A DNA stretch of 64,000 bases from Nocardioides sp. URHA0032 (GTDB taxonomy: Bacteria > Actinomycetota > Actinomycetes > Propionibacteriales > Nocardioidaceae), in the NCBI RefSeq assembly GCF_000620645.1, contig NZ_JIAV01000002.1, positions 62,001 to 126,000 of the forward strand. The letters are read 5' to 3'. Positions 44,338 to 55,464 of this stretch are shown in pieces. How positions within the stretch are numbered: the stretch's first letter is position 1; every line of letters starts with the position of its first letter. The notes beneath the pieces were generated by a model. The model was not told where the DNA came from. It searched no databases and was given only the letters and a program-made list of their open reading frames with translations. The translations under genes and the position numbers were made by a program.

Positions 44338-45134
44338 CCGCCGCCTCCCTGGTAGTGACGTACGCCGGTGCGCCAGGTGGTCAGCGCCAGCGCCCAGGCC
44401 CAGATCGCGGCCAGCGGCGCACACCAGCCGAGCCCGTCCGGCATCCAGTCCGGGCCGGGCAGCCCGAGCAGGGTGACGACGGGCAGGTACGCCGTGAACG
44501 CCATCGGGAAGAAGAACCCGAAGACGACCACGAGCGGCCGGGACCACACCGACGCGGGCTGGCTGGCGGCGTACCGGCCGCCGTACACGAACGCGTTGGT
44601 CGCCTCCGCGCCGTCGACGAGGTAGAACTGCGCGCCCGCGGCCCAGACGAACATCGCCGCGAACGTCGCGATCCCGCTGACGACCGCGAGCACCAGCAGC
44701 GCCACCGCGCCGGCGCTCCACGGCACGTCGTTCATCGCCAGGCCGGCCACGAGGGCCGCGACGCCGACGGCGGCGCGGGCCAGCCGCCGCAGCGAGATGT
44801 CGCTGGTGATCAGCTGGAGCAGCAGCGGCTGCGGCCGCAGGTAGAAGACGTCGAGCGTCCCGGCCCGCAGGTAGGTCGGCAGCGTGTCGCAGTGGCCGAA
44901 GGCGAGGTCCGCGAGCGAGAACGACAGGTCGGCCAGGCCGAACACCAGCACCACCGCGGCGAGGTCGAGCCCGCCCAGGGAGTCGACCGACCGGAAGACC
45001 ACCCAGACCTCGGCGAGCTCGACGAGGCCGACGAGCAGCGAGCTGGACAGGTCCAGCAGGAAGTTCGCCCGGTAGGTGCGCTGCGCACGCACCCGGGAGG
45101 CGAGGACGGCGCGGTACGGCGTCAGGTCAACCAC
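44334..45134 (-). CDS. ABC-2 family permease (DUF990-like), second
   Basis: 266 residues with about six transmembrane segments. The 'LRAGTLDVFYLRPQPLLLQL' cytoplasmic loop is characteristic of the DUF990/ABC2_membrane_6 family. GTG start overlapping the first permease by 8 bp; its stop overlaps the ATPase start. All three genes form one transcript in the order permease 1, permease 2, ATPase. Confidence 0.85.
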   Translation of the reverse strand: MVDLTPYRAVLASRVRAQRTYRANFLLDLSSSLLVGLVELAEVWVVFRSVDSLGGLDLAAVVLVFGLADLSFSLADLAFGHCDTLPTYLRAGTLDVFYLRPQPLLLQLITSDISLRRLARAAVGVAALVAGLAMNDVPWSAGAVALLVLAVVSGIATFAAMFVWAAGAQFYLVDGAEATNAFVYGGRYAASQPASVWSRPLVVVFGFFFPMAFTAYLPVVTLLGLPGPDWMPDGLGWCAPLAAIWAWALALTTWRTGVRHYQGGGG

Positions 45135-45927
45135 CCTGCACCTCCAGCCGCCGGCGGCCGGACCGGGTGGCGAGCTGGCCCGCGGCCACCGTCGTACCGA
45201 CCCAGAAGAGCTGGAGCCCGACGATCCCGAGCGAGGCGAGCCCCTCGACGCGGCCGGAGAGGATGTCGACGGGATACATCATCATCGACGGGAACGGCGT
45301 CGCGGTCGCCACCGCGTGGAGCCATCCCGGGAAGAGTCCGATCGGCACGAACAGGCCGGCCAGGAAGCCGGACACGACCATGTAGAGGATCGCGACCCCG
45401 CGCGTCTCGACGAGCCAGAAGCCCGCCGCTCCGACCAGGTACACGGTGGTCGCGGAGACCACGATCGCCAGGAACAGGCTCACGGCGCCCAGGACGTACG
45501 CCGAGGCGTGGTCGGGCACGGCCATGCCGACGACGACCGCGCCGATCGCCACGGAGGGCAGGCCGCGGGGGATCAGCGCGAAGACCGACCGCCCGACCTC
45601 GGTCGCCACGCTGGCCAGGTGCACGTCGACCGGGCGCAGGAAGTCGACAGCCACGTCGCCGGTCCGGATCCGGTCGGCGATGTCGGTGCGGCCGGAGAGG
45701 TTGATCGACCCGAGCAGGCCCTGGGAGATCCAGATGTAGGAGCTCATCATCGCCACGTCGTACCCGGCCAGCTCGCCGCCGGAGGTGCGCACGGCGGCGA
45801 AGAGCAGGGCGACCTTCAGCAACCCGAACGTCGCGTTGGCGACCAGCCCGCCGAACGCCGCGAGGCGGTACGTCGACTGCCGGCGGAATCCCGCGACGAA
45901 CAACCGGACGTAGGTGCGCACGGTCAC
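45127..45927 (-). CDS. ABC-2 family permease (DUF990-like), first
   Basis: 266 residues, six transmembrane segments, paralogous to the second permease, with the matching loop 'IRTGDVAVDFLRPVDVHLASV'. The two together form a heterodimeric export channel. GTG start, divergent from the aconitase gene; the shared 142-bp gap contains a palindromic operator. Confidence 0.85.
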   Translation of the reverse strand: MTVRTYVRLFVAGFRRQSTYRLAAFGGLVANATFGLLKVALLFAAVRTSGGELAGYDVAMMSSYIWISQGLLGSINLSGRTDIADRIRTGDVAVDFLRPVDVHLASVATEVGRSVFALIPRGLPSVAIGAVVVGMAVPDHASAYVLGAVSLFLAIVVSATTVYLVGAAGFWLVETRGVAILYMVVSGFLAGLFVPIGLFPGWLHAVATATPFPSMMMYPVDILSGRVEGLASLGIVGLQLFWVGTTVAAGQLATRSGRRRLEVQGG

Positions 45928-45972
45928 AGGAACCTACCGGGTCCGATCGCCAAATCATCTCGGCATCATGTA

Positions 45973-45986
45973 TCTTGACGTCAAGA
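45973..45986. promoter_or_regulatory. Palindromic operator TCTTGACGTCAAGA upstream of aconitase
   Basis: Perfect 14-bp palindrome, set in TATC...GATA context (45971-45990), 84 bp before the aconitase start and 46 bp before the first exporter permease start. Palindromes with TTGAC/GTCAA cores are common operators of TetR/MarR-type repressors of central-metabolism genes in actinobacteria. No repressor gene lies nearby. Confidence 0.6.
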
Positions 45987-46069
45987 GATATCGCGGTCCT
46001 CGACGGGGAACCGGTTAGGGCAGGATGGACCGCGATCAGACCGGGACGACGAGTCAGGAGATGACTGCT

Positions 46070-48874
<2,805 letters not shown>

Positions 48875-48879
48875 TCCCC

Positions 48880-48921
48880 GCCGAGTCGGCGCAGTCTCAG
48901 CTGAGACTGCGCCGACTCGGC
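48880..48921. repeat. 42-bp perfect palindrome, copy 2 of the dispersed element
   Basis: Identical over 42 bases to 10238-10279, arms of 21 nt meeting at AGTCTCAG|CTGAGACT. It starts 5 bp after the aconitase stop. The next gene is in the same direction, so here it can only terminate the upstream gene or insulate the two. Confidence 0.85.
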
Positions 48922-48989
48922 AGCTCGGACCCCTCCTTTTCGGGCGCTCGTGGCGTGGGTAGAGGTGAGACCACCTTCCGGAGGACACC

Positions 48990-50306
48990 ATGACCACGCT
49001 GCACGACCGGCTGGCCGACCTGGCCGACGACGCCCCGCCGGGCGGACCGGCTCCCGACCTGTGGGACCGGGGGATGCGGTACCACCGGCAGCGGCGCGCC
49101 GGTACGGCGGTGATCGCCGCGGCCGCCGTCGTCCTGCTCGCTGTCGTCGCCGGTGCGGCCTGGCAGCGCTCGGCGCCGGTGCCGGCTCCAGCGCGCGGTC
49201 CAGTGGGGCTGCCGGACCGGATGTGGTCACCGAGCCCCTGGCTGTCCTCGACGAGCACCCCCGGGCAGCTGGTGGCGCTGACCCGCGCCGACCGCGGGAG
49301 CTGGACGGGCACGGACCCGGGCGTGGTCGGCGTCTCGGCGACGTCGGGGGAGTACGCCTTCGTCGAGCTGCCGGGCGTCGACCTGGCGAGCGGCGACGTC
49401 GAGCTCGCCCCCGACGGCCGGCACCTCGCGTACTGGCTGACGGGCCCCACGACCGACACGCCGAACAGCCTGTCGGGCCCGATCACGGGCGTCGCCGTCT
49501 ACGACACTGTGACGGGAGAGGTGGCGAAGCACTGGATCGCCACCGCACACGGACTGATGCCCGACTTCCTCACCTGGGCCGACGCCGACACCGTGGTCTA
49601 CTCGGCCGGCGAGATCCTCGGGGGCGACGACGACCCCGACATGGACCAGGCGAGCTCGTCCTTTGGAACGGTGACCTCGTGGGACCTCGGCGGTGCACCC
49701 GCGCCGGTCGCGGGCGTCGAGCGGGGCGCGTCGCTGGAGGGTGCTGGGCACGGTCGTGTCCTCCTCGAAGAGGGCGACGGCCATGACGACCTGCTGATCG
49801 ATGTGGACGGTCAGGCGCAGGTCCGGCACCTCGACATCCCCTCGTACCTGGGATCCTTCGGCAGCCTCCGGCCCGTGGCGCTCGCCGCCGGCGGCGAACC
49901 GTTCGCACTCGTCCCTGGGGACAGCAACCCCGGCTCGGTGAGTGCCGGAGCCGCGACCGACCTGCGCGACGTGCCCGGCACGGAGCGCACTTTCGGGGTG
50001 CTCGACTGGGTGGGCAGCGACGAGATCGTCACGCTGGCCCGGCTGGGCCGGCAGGCGGTCTCGTCGCGTGTCGCGGTTTACCGGGTGGACGTGTCGACGG
50101 GAAGGTCGCGGGTCCTCGTGCGGTTCCCGGACGACTCCCTCGGCGGGGAATGGCAGTTCGCAACAGACCTCCTCGACGCGCCGTCGGTCGACGCTCCCGC
50201 GCCGCCGTCGCCACTGGACCCGCGCGTCACGGCGGGACTGGCGGTCGCGGTCTGTCTGGCCGCTGTGGCGGCCATTTTCTGGTGGAGGCGCCGTGTCCGG
50301 GCCTGA
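48990..50306 (+). CDS. Membrane protein with extracytoplasmic propeller-like domain, putative anti-sigma factor
   Basis: 438 residues. Cytoplasmic N-terminus (~37 residues, 'LHDRLADLADDAPPGGPAPD'), a transmembrane helix (~40-58), a ~345-residue outside part made of beta repeats ('GEYAFVELPGVDLASGDVEL', 'HLAYWLTG', 'DADTVVYSAGEIL', 'RVAVYRVDVSTGR') that look like a beta-propeller, and a second helix at the C-terminus (~410-430) with a basic end. The GTG of the following sigma factor overlaps its last 14 bp. An anti-sigma role is inferred from that pairing and topology; no classical anti-sigma zinc motif is present. Ribosome-binding site GGAGG. Confidence 0.72.
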   Translation: MTTLHDRLADLADDAPPGGPAPDLWDRGMRYHRQRRAGTAVIAAAAVVLLAVVAGAAWQRSAPVPAPARGPVGLPDRMWSPSPWLSSTSTPGQLVALTRADRGSWTGTDPGVVGVSATSGEYAFVELPGVDLASGDVELAPDGRHLAYWLTGPTTDTPNSLSGPITGVAVYDTVTGEVAKHWIATAHGLMPDFLTWADADTVVYSAGEILGGDDDPDMDQASSSFGTVTSWDLGGAPAPVAGVERGASLEGAGHGRVLLEEGDGHDDLLIDVDGQAQVRHLDIPSYLGSFGSLRPVALAAGGEPFALVPGDSNPGSVSAGAATDLRDVPGTERTFGVLDWVGSDEIVTLARLGRQAVSSRVAVYRVDVSTGRSRVLVRFPDDSLGGEWQFATDLLDAPSVDAPAPPSPLDPRVTAGLAVAVCLAAVAAIFWWRRRVRA

Positions 50307-50769
50307 CTCGTTCGAGGAGTACGTCGCGGCGCGGCGCGCGGCGCTGCTGCGTACGGCGTACCTGCTCACCGGCCACCGCGAGGACGCGGAGGACCTGGTG
50401 CAGGTGGCGCTGGTGAAGGTGGTGCCGACGTGGAGTCGGATCGCGGACGACCCGGAGCCCTACGTGCGCAAGGTGCTGGTGCACGAGAGCGTCAGCCGCT
50501 GGCGCCGGCGGCGCTGGCGGGAGGTGCACACCGACCAGGTCCCGGATGCACCGGTCGAGGCGCCGGCTGCCGATCGGATTGCGCTGCAGCGGGCGCTCGC
50601 GCGTCTCGCCCCGCGGCAGCGCGCGGTGATCGTGCTGCGCTACTACGAGGACCTGACCGAGGCCGAGACCGCGCGGGTCCTGGGCGTCTCGGTCGGCACG
50701 GTGAAGTCGCAGGCCAGGGATGCCCTGGCGAGACTCCGGGCGGACTCGGTGGATACCGTCCTCGCATGA
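50293..50769 (+). CDS. SigE-family RNA polymerase sigma factor (ECF)
   Basis: 158 residues. Region 2 with 'SFEEYVAARRAALLRTAYLLTG' and 'EDLVQVALVKVV', region 4 'LAPRQRAVIVLRYYEDLTEA' with 'VLGVSVGTVKSQARDALARL'. These are the hallmarks of the actinobacterial SigE-like ECF family, many of whose members pair with a membrane protein encoded next to them. Here the partner comes first and overlaps by 14 bp, so expression is coupled. The stop overlaps the next gene (ATGA). Confidence 0.9.
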   Translation: MSGPDSFEEYVAARRAALLRTAYLLTGHREDAEDLVQVALVKVVPTWSRIADDPEPYVRKVLVHESVSRWRRRRWREVHTDQVPDAPVEAPAADRIALQRALARLAPRQRAVIVLRYYEDLTEAETARVLGVSVGTVKSQARDALARLRADSVDTVLA

Positions 50770-51065
50770 TCGTCGCGTTCAGCATCTCGCCCACGACCGC
50801 CGACGACACGGGCTCGGTCTCGGAGGCCGTGGCCGCCGCGGTGCGGGTGGTGAAGGAGTCCGGGCTGCCCTACGAGCTGAACTCCATGTTCACCAACGTC
50901 GAGGGCGAGTGGGACGAGGTGATGGCGGTCGTGAAGCGGGCCGTCGACGTCGTCGCCGCGGCCTCGCCCCGGGTCGGGCTGGTGCTCAAGGCCGACATCC
51001 GGCCGGGCTGGGAGGGTCAGCTGACCGCCAAGGTCGAGCGGGTCCATCGGCTGCTGGACGAGTGA
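50766..51065 (+). CDS. MTH1187-family thiamine-binding protein
   Basis: 99 residues, ferredoxin-like fold. 'MIVAFSISPTTADDTGSVSE' start and 'LPYELNSMFTNVEGEWDEVM' are characteristic of the MTH1187/YkoF family, which binds thiamine or hydroxymethylpyrimidine. It overlaps the sigma gene stop and the next start (both in TGA/ATG overlaps). It may be moved together with the sigma factor by chance of compact packing. Confidence 0.85.
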   Translation: MIVAFSISPTTADDTGSVSEAVAAAVRVVKESGLPYELNSMFTNVEGEWDEVMAVVKRAVDVVAAASPRVGLVLKADIRPGWEGQLTAKVERVHRLLDE

Positions 51066-51709
51066 TGTCCGACCTGCCGACCGTCCCTCCGCCGGCGTAC
51101 CCACCGCCAGCGCCCCCGCCCCCGCCGCAGCCGGTCCGCCGGCGCCGGCTGCCGGTCGTGCTCGCGGTCGTGGTCGCCGCGCTGCTCGTGGGTATGGCCG
51201 TGACCCTGCCGTACCTGATCAGCGACGAGCCTCCCGAGCAGGCCCGCGACGGAGCCGTGAGCCTCGCCGAGGTGGCGGTGTACGACGACCTCCAGGCCGC
51301 GCACACGACCGCGGACGTGGACTACCCGCAGAGCCCGCCGGTCGGCGGCCCGCACGACCGCGCCTGGCTGGACTGCGGGGTGTACGGCGAGCCGGTGCGC
51401 GACGAGAACGCCGTGCACGACCTCGAGCACGGGACCGTCTGGATCACCTACGACCCCGAGGCCCGCGTGGACCTGGCGGCGCTCGAGGCGGCCCTGCCGC
51501 AGAACGGCATCATCTCGCCGTACGACGGCCTCGACGCGCCGGTCGTCGTGACCGTGTGGGGACGCCAGCTGGCGCTCGACGGCGCCGACGACCCGCGGCT
51601 GGCGCTGTTCATCGACACGTTCGGCGGAGGCGAGACCGCGCCGGAGCCGTTCGCGTCGTGCGCGGGCGGGGTGCGGGCGGGCGACGGCCAGCAGGGGACG
51701 GACGTCTGA
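51065..51709 (+). CDS. DUF3105 membrane-anchored protein
   Basis: 214 residues. Pro-rich N-terminus ('TVPPPAYPPPAPPPPPQP', residues ~6-23), one transmembrane helix (~30-50), then an extracytoplasmic DUF3105 domain with 'HDLEHGTVWITYDP' and conserved 'YPQSPPVGGPHDRAW' and 'DCGVYG'. Function unknown; His and Cys in the domain suggest a metal or redox role (inference). Part of the four-gene coupled run that starts with the putative anti-sigma gene. Confidence 0.85.
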   Translation: MSDLPTVPPPAYPPPAPPPPPQPVRRRRLPVVLAVVVAALLVGMAVTLPYLISDEPPEQARDGAVSLAEVAVYDDLQAAHTTADVDYPQSPPVGGPHDRAWLDCGVYGEPVRDENAVHDLEHGTVWITYDPEARVDLAALEAALPQNGIISPYDGLDAPVVVTVWGRQLALDGADDPRLALFIDTFGGGETAPEPFASCAGGVRAGDGQQGTDV

Positions 51710-51710
51710 C

Positions 51711-52487
51711 TCAGGACGGCTTGCGCAGCGCCTGGAGCTCGGTCTCGGTGTCCTCGAAGCCCACCGACCGGTAGATCCGGATCGCGAGGTAGTCCGGGTC
51801 GGCGACCATGACCAGCGTCTGTGCGCCGAGCTCCTCGAAGCCGTAGCGGGCGACCCGCTCCACGAGCGTGCCCGCCAGGCCCCGGCCCCGTGCCTCGGGG
51901 CGGGTCTGCACCTGCTGGAATCGGGCGAGCCCGGGGCTCGCGGCGACCAGGCCCATCGACGACAGCAGGCGGCCGTCCACGAACGCGCCCCACCAGGCGC
52001 CGGCGCCCGTCTCCGTCGTCCGGCGCTCGGCGGCCACCTTGCCGCGGACGAACTCCGGCGTCACGTCGTCGTCGAGGTCCCACAGCGCCACCTGCTGCTC
52101 CCAGTCGTCGTCGCTGACGAGCCGGCGGTACGTCGCCTCGCGGTTGGGTCGCGGCGGCTCGTGGACCGCGGTGGCCGTCAGGACGCTCGACGCGTCGGTC
52201 TCGAAGCCGGCCGCGGCGAACACGGCCAGGTCGTCGCGGGTCCCGTCGGCCGTCGCGACGGCGTACGCCCGGTGCCGGCACTGCGGGAACGTCCGCTCGC
52301 TCAGTTCCTCCCAAGCGGGCAGCTCGTCCGACTCGGGCGCCCGGGGGAGGAGCAGGTAGTTGCCCCAGTAGAACGACGGGTTGTCGGGCGTCCGGACCGC
52401 GACGTACCCGCCGTGGTCCTCCACCGCGCTGCCGGCGATCCGGGCCAGGGCGAGGTCGGTGCGCACGGCCAGCGAGGGGATCTCCAC
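51711..52487 (-). CDS. GNAT-family N-acetyltransferase
   Basis: 258 residues. The C-terminal half (~150-250) is a GNAT fold: 'FQQVQTRPEARGRGLAGTLV' is the acetyl-CoA motif A (R-G-R-G-L-A-G) and 'DYLAIRIYRSVGFEDTETEL' motif B. The N-terminal half is a degenerate GNAT-like domain. GTG start. Acceptor unknown. It is convergent with the DUF3105 gene (1 bp between stops). Confidence 0.82.
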   Translation of the reverse strand: MEIPSLAVRTDLALARIAGSAVEDHGGYVAVRTPDNPSFYWGNYLLLPRAPESDELPAWEELSERTFPQCRHRAYAVATADGTRDDLAVFAAAGFETDASSVLTATAVHEPPRPNREATYRRLVSDDDWEQQVALWDLDDDVTPEFVRGKVAAERRTTETGAGAWWGAFVDGRLLSSMGLVAASPGLARFQQVQTRPEARGRGLAGTLVERVARYGFEELGAQTLVMVADPDYLAIRIYRSVGFEDTETELQALRKPS

Positions 52488-52523
52488 GCGGGGACCGTAA
52501 CCGCCCGTGGCACGATCGGTCGC

Positions 52524-52931
52524 GTGGATTCAGAGAACCGCAGCTACCGCACCGGCGACCGCGAGGTCGTCCTCGACATCACCGACGACTGCCGCGAGTT
52601 CGCGGCCTCGCGCGGCGACGGGCTGCTGCACGTGTTCGTGCCGCACGCGACCGCGGGCATCGCGATCATCGAGACCGGCGCCGGCAGCGACGACGACCTG
52701 CTCGCCGCGCTCGCCGACCTGCTGCCCGCCGACGATCGCTGGCGGCACGCGCACGGCAGCCGCGGCCACGGCCGGTCGCACGTGATGCCGGCACTGGTGC
52801 CGCCGTACGCGACCGTCCCCGTGCTCGACGGGCGCCTGGCGCTCGGCACCTGGCAGAGCATCTGCCTGGTGGACCTGAACGTCGACAACCGCGACCGCGA
52901 CGTGCGGCTCAGCTTCCTGGCGGGGGCATGA
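52524..52931 (+). CDS. YjbQ/UPF0047 family protein (secondary thiamine-phosphate synthase type)
   Basis: 135 residues. 'FVPHATAGIAIIETGAGSDDD' in parts and 'GHGRSHVMPALVPP' carry the family's conserved His residues, and 'LALGTWQSICLVDL' its C-terminal Gln-Ser segment. The family weakly complements thiamine-phosphate synthase, and the MTH1187-type thiamine-binding protein encoded 1.5 kb away is consistent. GTG preceded by CACGAT with 7 nt spacer (leaderless). The stop overlaps the next ATG. Confidence 0.88.
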   Translation: MDSENRSYRTGDREVVLDITDDCREFAASRGDGLLHVFVPHATAGIAIIETGAGSDDDLLAALADLLPADDRWRHAHGSRGHGRSHVMPALVPPYATVPVLDGRLALGTWQSICLVDLNVDNRDRDVRLSFLAGA

Positions 52932-53719
52932 GGATGGACGACGCTGCGCTGCTGGCGCTGTACGACGAGCAGGTCCGCGGCACCCTCGGCATCCGGGTGC
53001 CGCTGACCTGGACGGTCGAGCACGACGGTCCGGTGACCCGCTGCGTGACGCCGCGCGAGGGCTTCGCGATGTTCACCGCGGACGCCGGCGCCTTGCCGGC
53101 CGAGGAGCTGGAGGCGCTCGTCGACCGGACGTTCGCGGCGTTCACGGCCCGCGGCGTCGGCTTCGAGTGGAAGACGTTCGACCACGACCGCGCCGACCTC
53201 GTGCCGCTGCTGGAGGCGCGCGGCGCTCGACCGGAGCCGCACGAGGCGCTGGTTCTAGGCGAGACGAGGCTGCTCGCCGGCGAGCCGGTCCTGCCCGCCG
53301 GGCTCACGATGCGCCAGGTCAACGAGCGTGCCGACCTCGAGCGGATCGCGGCGATGGAGAGCGAGGTGTGGGGCGAGGACTGGTCCTGGCTCGCCGACGA
53401 CCTCGAGGAGCGGCTGGACTCGATCGAGGTGCTGGCCGTCGAGGACGGCGACACCGTGGTCAGCGCCGCCTGGCTGGTCCCGCTCGGTGAGACGGACGTC
53501 GCCGGGCTGTGGGGCGGCAGCACGCTGCCGGCGTACCGCGGCCGGGGCATCTACCGCGCGCTGGTCGCGGCCCGGGCCACGTCCGCGCTGGCGCGCGGCT
53601 GCACCGTGCTCCAGGTCGACGCCTCCGACGACAGCCGCCCGATCCTCGAACGGCTCGGCCTGCGCACCGTCGGCGGCACGACGCCGTACGCCGTCGCGGC
53701 TTTGTCGACACCTGTATGA
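52928..53719 (+). CDS. GNAT-family N-acetyltransferase
   Basis: 263 residues. GNAT fold in the C-terminal ~145 residues, with motif A 'GSTLPAYRGRGIYRALVAAR' and motif B 'VLQVDASDDSRPILERLGL'. The N-terminal half ('RVPLTWTVEHDGPVTRCVT') is a second, divergent GNAT-like domain. ATGA overlaps with both neighbours place it in an operon with the YjbQ and thioesterase genes. Acceptor unknown. Confidence 0.83.
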   Translation: MRMDDAALLALYDEQVRGTLGIRVPLTWTVEHDGPVTRCVTPREGFAMFTADAGALPAEELEALVDRTFAAFTARGVGFEWKTFDHDRADLVPLLEARGARPEPHEALVLGETRLLAGEPVLPAGLTMRQVNERADLERIAAMESEVWGEDWSWLADDLEERLDSIEVLAVEDGDTVVSAAWLVPLGETDVAGLWGGSTLPAYRGRGIYRALVAARATSALARGCTVLQVDASDDSRPILERLGLRTVGGTTPYAVAALSTPV

Positions 53720-54483
53720 ATGTCTCGATGTCGAGCTACTTCTCCCGTACCGGTCCTACGACGTTCCTGCCGTCCCCGCACGTCGGCGGCGCCTGGCAGC
53801 TCGACGAGCAGCACATCGCCCCGGCGCTCGGCCTGCTGACGCACGCCGTCGAGACCGAGCACGGCGACCGGATGGCGGTCTCGCGGCTGTCGTTCGACAT
53901 CCTCGGCGTGATCCCGCTCGAGGAGGTCTCGGTCGGCGTCCGGGTCGTGCGTCCGGGCCGGACCGTCGAGCTGGTCGAGGCGGCGATGTCGCACGCGGGC
54001 CGGCCGGCGGTGCTGCTGCGGGCCTGGCTGATGGCCGAGCGCGACACGGCCGCGGTGGCCGGGACGCGGCTGGAGCCGTTGCCGCCGCCGTCGGCGATGC
54101 CGGCCTGGGACCCGACCACCGTCTGGCCCGGAGGGTTCATCGCCTCGGTGGAGGTGCGGCGCGCGCAGGAGGCACCGGGCCGGGCCCGCTACTGGGTGCG
54201 CACCGACGTCCCGCTGCTCGACGAGCCGACCAGCGCGCTCGCGTCGGCGGCCGGTCTCGCCGACATCGCCAACGGCATGACGGTCCGCGAGGACCCGCGC
54301 AGCGTCGCCTTCCCGAACCTCGACCTGACCGCACACCTCGTCCGGGCCCCCGAGCCGGGCTGGCTCGGCTTCGACACCACGGTCAGCTTCGGGCCCTCGG
54401 GGCACGGTCTCACCAGCAGCGTGCTCCACGACGAGCGCGGCCCCTTCGGCACGGTCGCGCAGTCCCTGACCGTGCGACCCTGA
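53716..54483 (+). CDS. Thioesterase-family protein (double hot-dog)
   Basis: 255 residues, two hot-dog domains in tandem, as in acyl-CoA thioesterase II-type proteins. 'SPHVGGAWQLDEQHIAPALG' and 'RLSFDILGVIPLEEVSVGVR' belong to the first, 'PNLDLTAHLVRAPEPGWLGF' to the second. It probably hydrolyses acyl-CoA. ATG overlaps the GNAT stop (ATGA). Last gene of the operon. Confidence 0.82.
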   Translation: MNVSMSSYFSRTGPTTFLPSPHVGGAWQLDEQHIAPALGLLTHAVETEHGDRMAVSRLSFDILGVIPLEEVSVGVRVVRPGRTVELVEAAMSHAGRPAVLLRAWLMAERDTAAVAGTRLEPLPPPSAMPAWDPTTVWPGGFIASVEVRRAQEAPGRARYWVRTDVPLLDEPTSALASAAGLADIANGMTVREDPRSVAFPNLDLTAHLVRAPEPGWLGFDTTVSFGPSGHGLTSSVLHDERGPFGTVAQSLTVRP

Positions 54484-54507
54484 GCGTCGCCCAGGCGGCC
54501 ACCCGCC

Positions 54508-55464
54508 TCAGGGCAGCAGCAGCATCGAGTCGCCGAACTCGTGCCAGAGGTAGTCGGGCGTGAGGTCGGCGTACCCCCGCGTCACGAGCGACCCGCCGGC
54601 GACGGCCCGGAGCAGGTCGAGGTGGCTCGCCTCGGGCTCGTGGAGGCCGGTGAGCAGCCCGTCCACGACGGTGGCGGGTCGGGAGGGCCCCAGGACCAGC
54701 GAGGTCCAGCCCGCGGAGGGGACGACGCGGCCGTTGAACGCCGCGGACTCCAGTGCCCGCACGACCGTCGTGCCGACGGCCACGACGCGTCGACCGGTTC
54801 GCCGGGCGGAGTTCACGAGCCGGGCGGTGGCGGCGGGGACGGCGTACTCCTCGGTCTGGGGCGGCTCGTGCTTCTCCTGGCTCGCGACGCCCGTGTGCAG
54901 CACGAGCGGCGCGATCGTGACGCCGTTCGCGAGGAGGCGCACCAGCACGGCAGCCGTCAGCGGCCGCCCCGCCGACGGCATCTCGGCGCTCCCGGGATGG
55001 ATGGCGTAGACGTTCTGGAGCGCGTCGATCGGCCAGCTGCCGGTGACGTAGCGGTAGTGGATCGGCCGGCCCCACTCCTCGAGGTACGGGACGCGGTCGA
55101 CCTGCGGCGAGGGGATCGCGCGCCACAGCCGGGCCTGGCCCGGTGGGTGTGGCTCGACGATCCGCAGCAACACCCCGCCCGGCAGCGGCAGGACCTCACC
55201 CGGCACCGGGACGGCCGGCCCCGCGTTCGAGGGCTGCCGGAGCTCGACGACCCAGGACCCGTCGTCGAGCGACGTCGAGACGTGCAGCCCGGGCAGCGCG
55301 GACGGCAGCGTCGCGCTCGTGTTGATGACGAGCACGTCGCCGGGGGAGAGGTACGACGGGAGGTCCCGGGCCACGGTGTGCGTGGTCCCCGACGGCGTCA
55401 CGACCGCGAGCCGGACCCCGTCGCGGGAGATGCCACGCGCCTCGGGCGGCATGGTGGCCGTCAT
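54508..55464 (-). CDS. queA: QueA-like S-adenosylmethionine:tRNA ribosyltransferase-isomerase
   Basis: 318 residues, shorter than typical QueA (~350). 'GDVLVINTSATLPSAL' (usual family text DVLVVNDTRVIPAR), 'PYL...GRPIHYRYV', 'AGRPLTAAVLVRLLANGVTI' and 'LHTGVAS', 'AVPAATARLVNSARRTGRRVVAVGTTVVRALE', read in parts, are all recognisable. In actinobacteria short QueA-like proteins often occur without other queuosine genes, and none are in this window, so the true reaction may differ. Its ATG overlaps the SDR stop. Confidence 0.83.
   Translation of the reverse strand: MTATMPPEARGISRDGVRLAVVTPSGTTHTVARDLPSYLSPGDVLVINTSATLPSALPGLHVSTSLDDGSWVVELRQPSNAGPAVPVPGEVLPLPGGVLLRIVEPHPPGQARLWRAIPSPQVDRVPYLEEWGRPIHYRYVTGSWPIDALQNVYAIHPGSAEMPSAGRPLTAAVLVRLLANGVTIAPLVLHTGVASQEKHEPPQTEEYAVPAATARLVNSARRTGRRVVAVGTTVVRALESAAFNGRVVPSAGWTSLVLGPSRPATVVDGLLTGLHEPEASHLDLLRAVAGGSLVTRGYADLTPDYLWHEFGDSMLLLP

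Noticed and set aside
45975..45980. TTGACG in the aconitase operator read as a -35 box
   Set aside because: No convincing -10 hexamer at 16-19 bp; the palindrome explains the sequence better.
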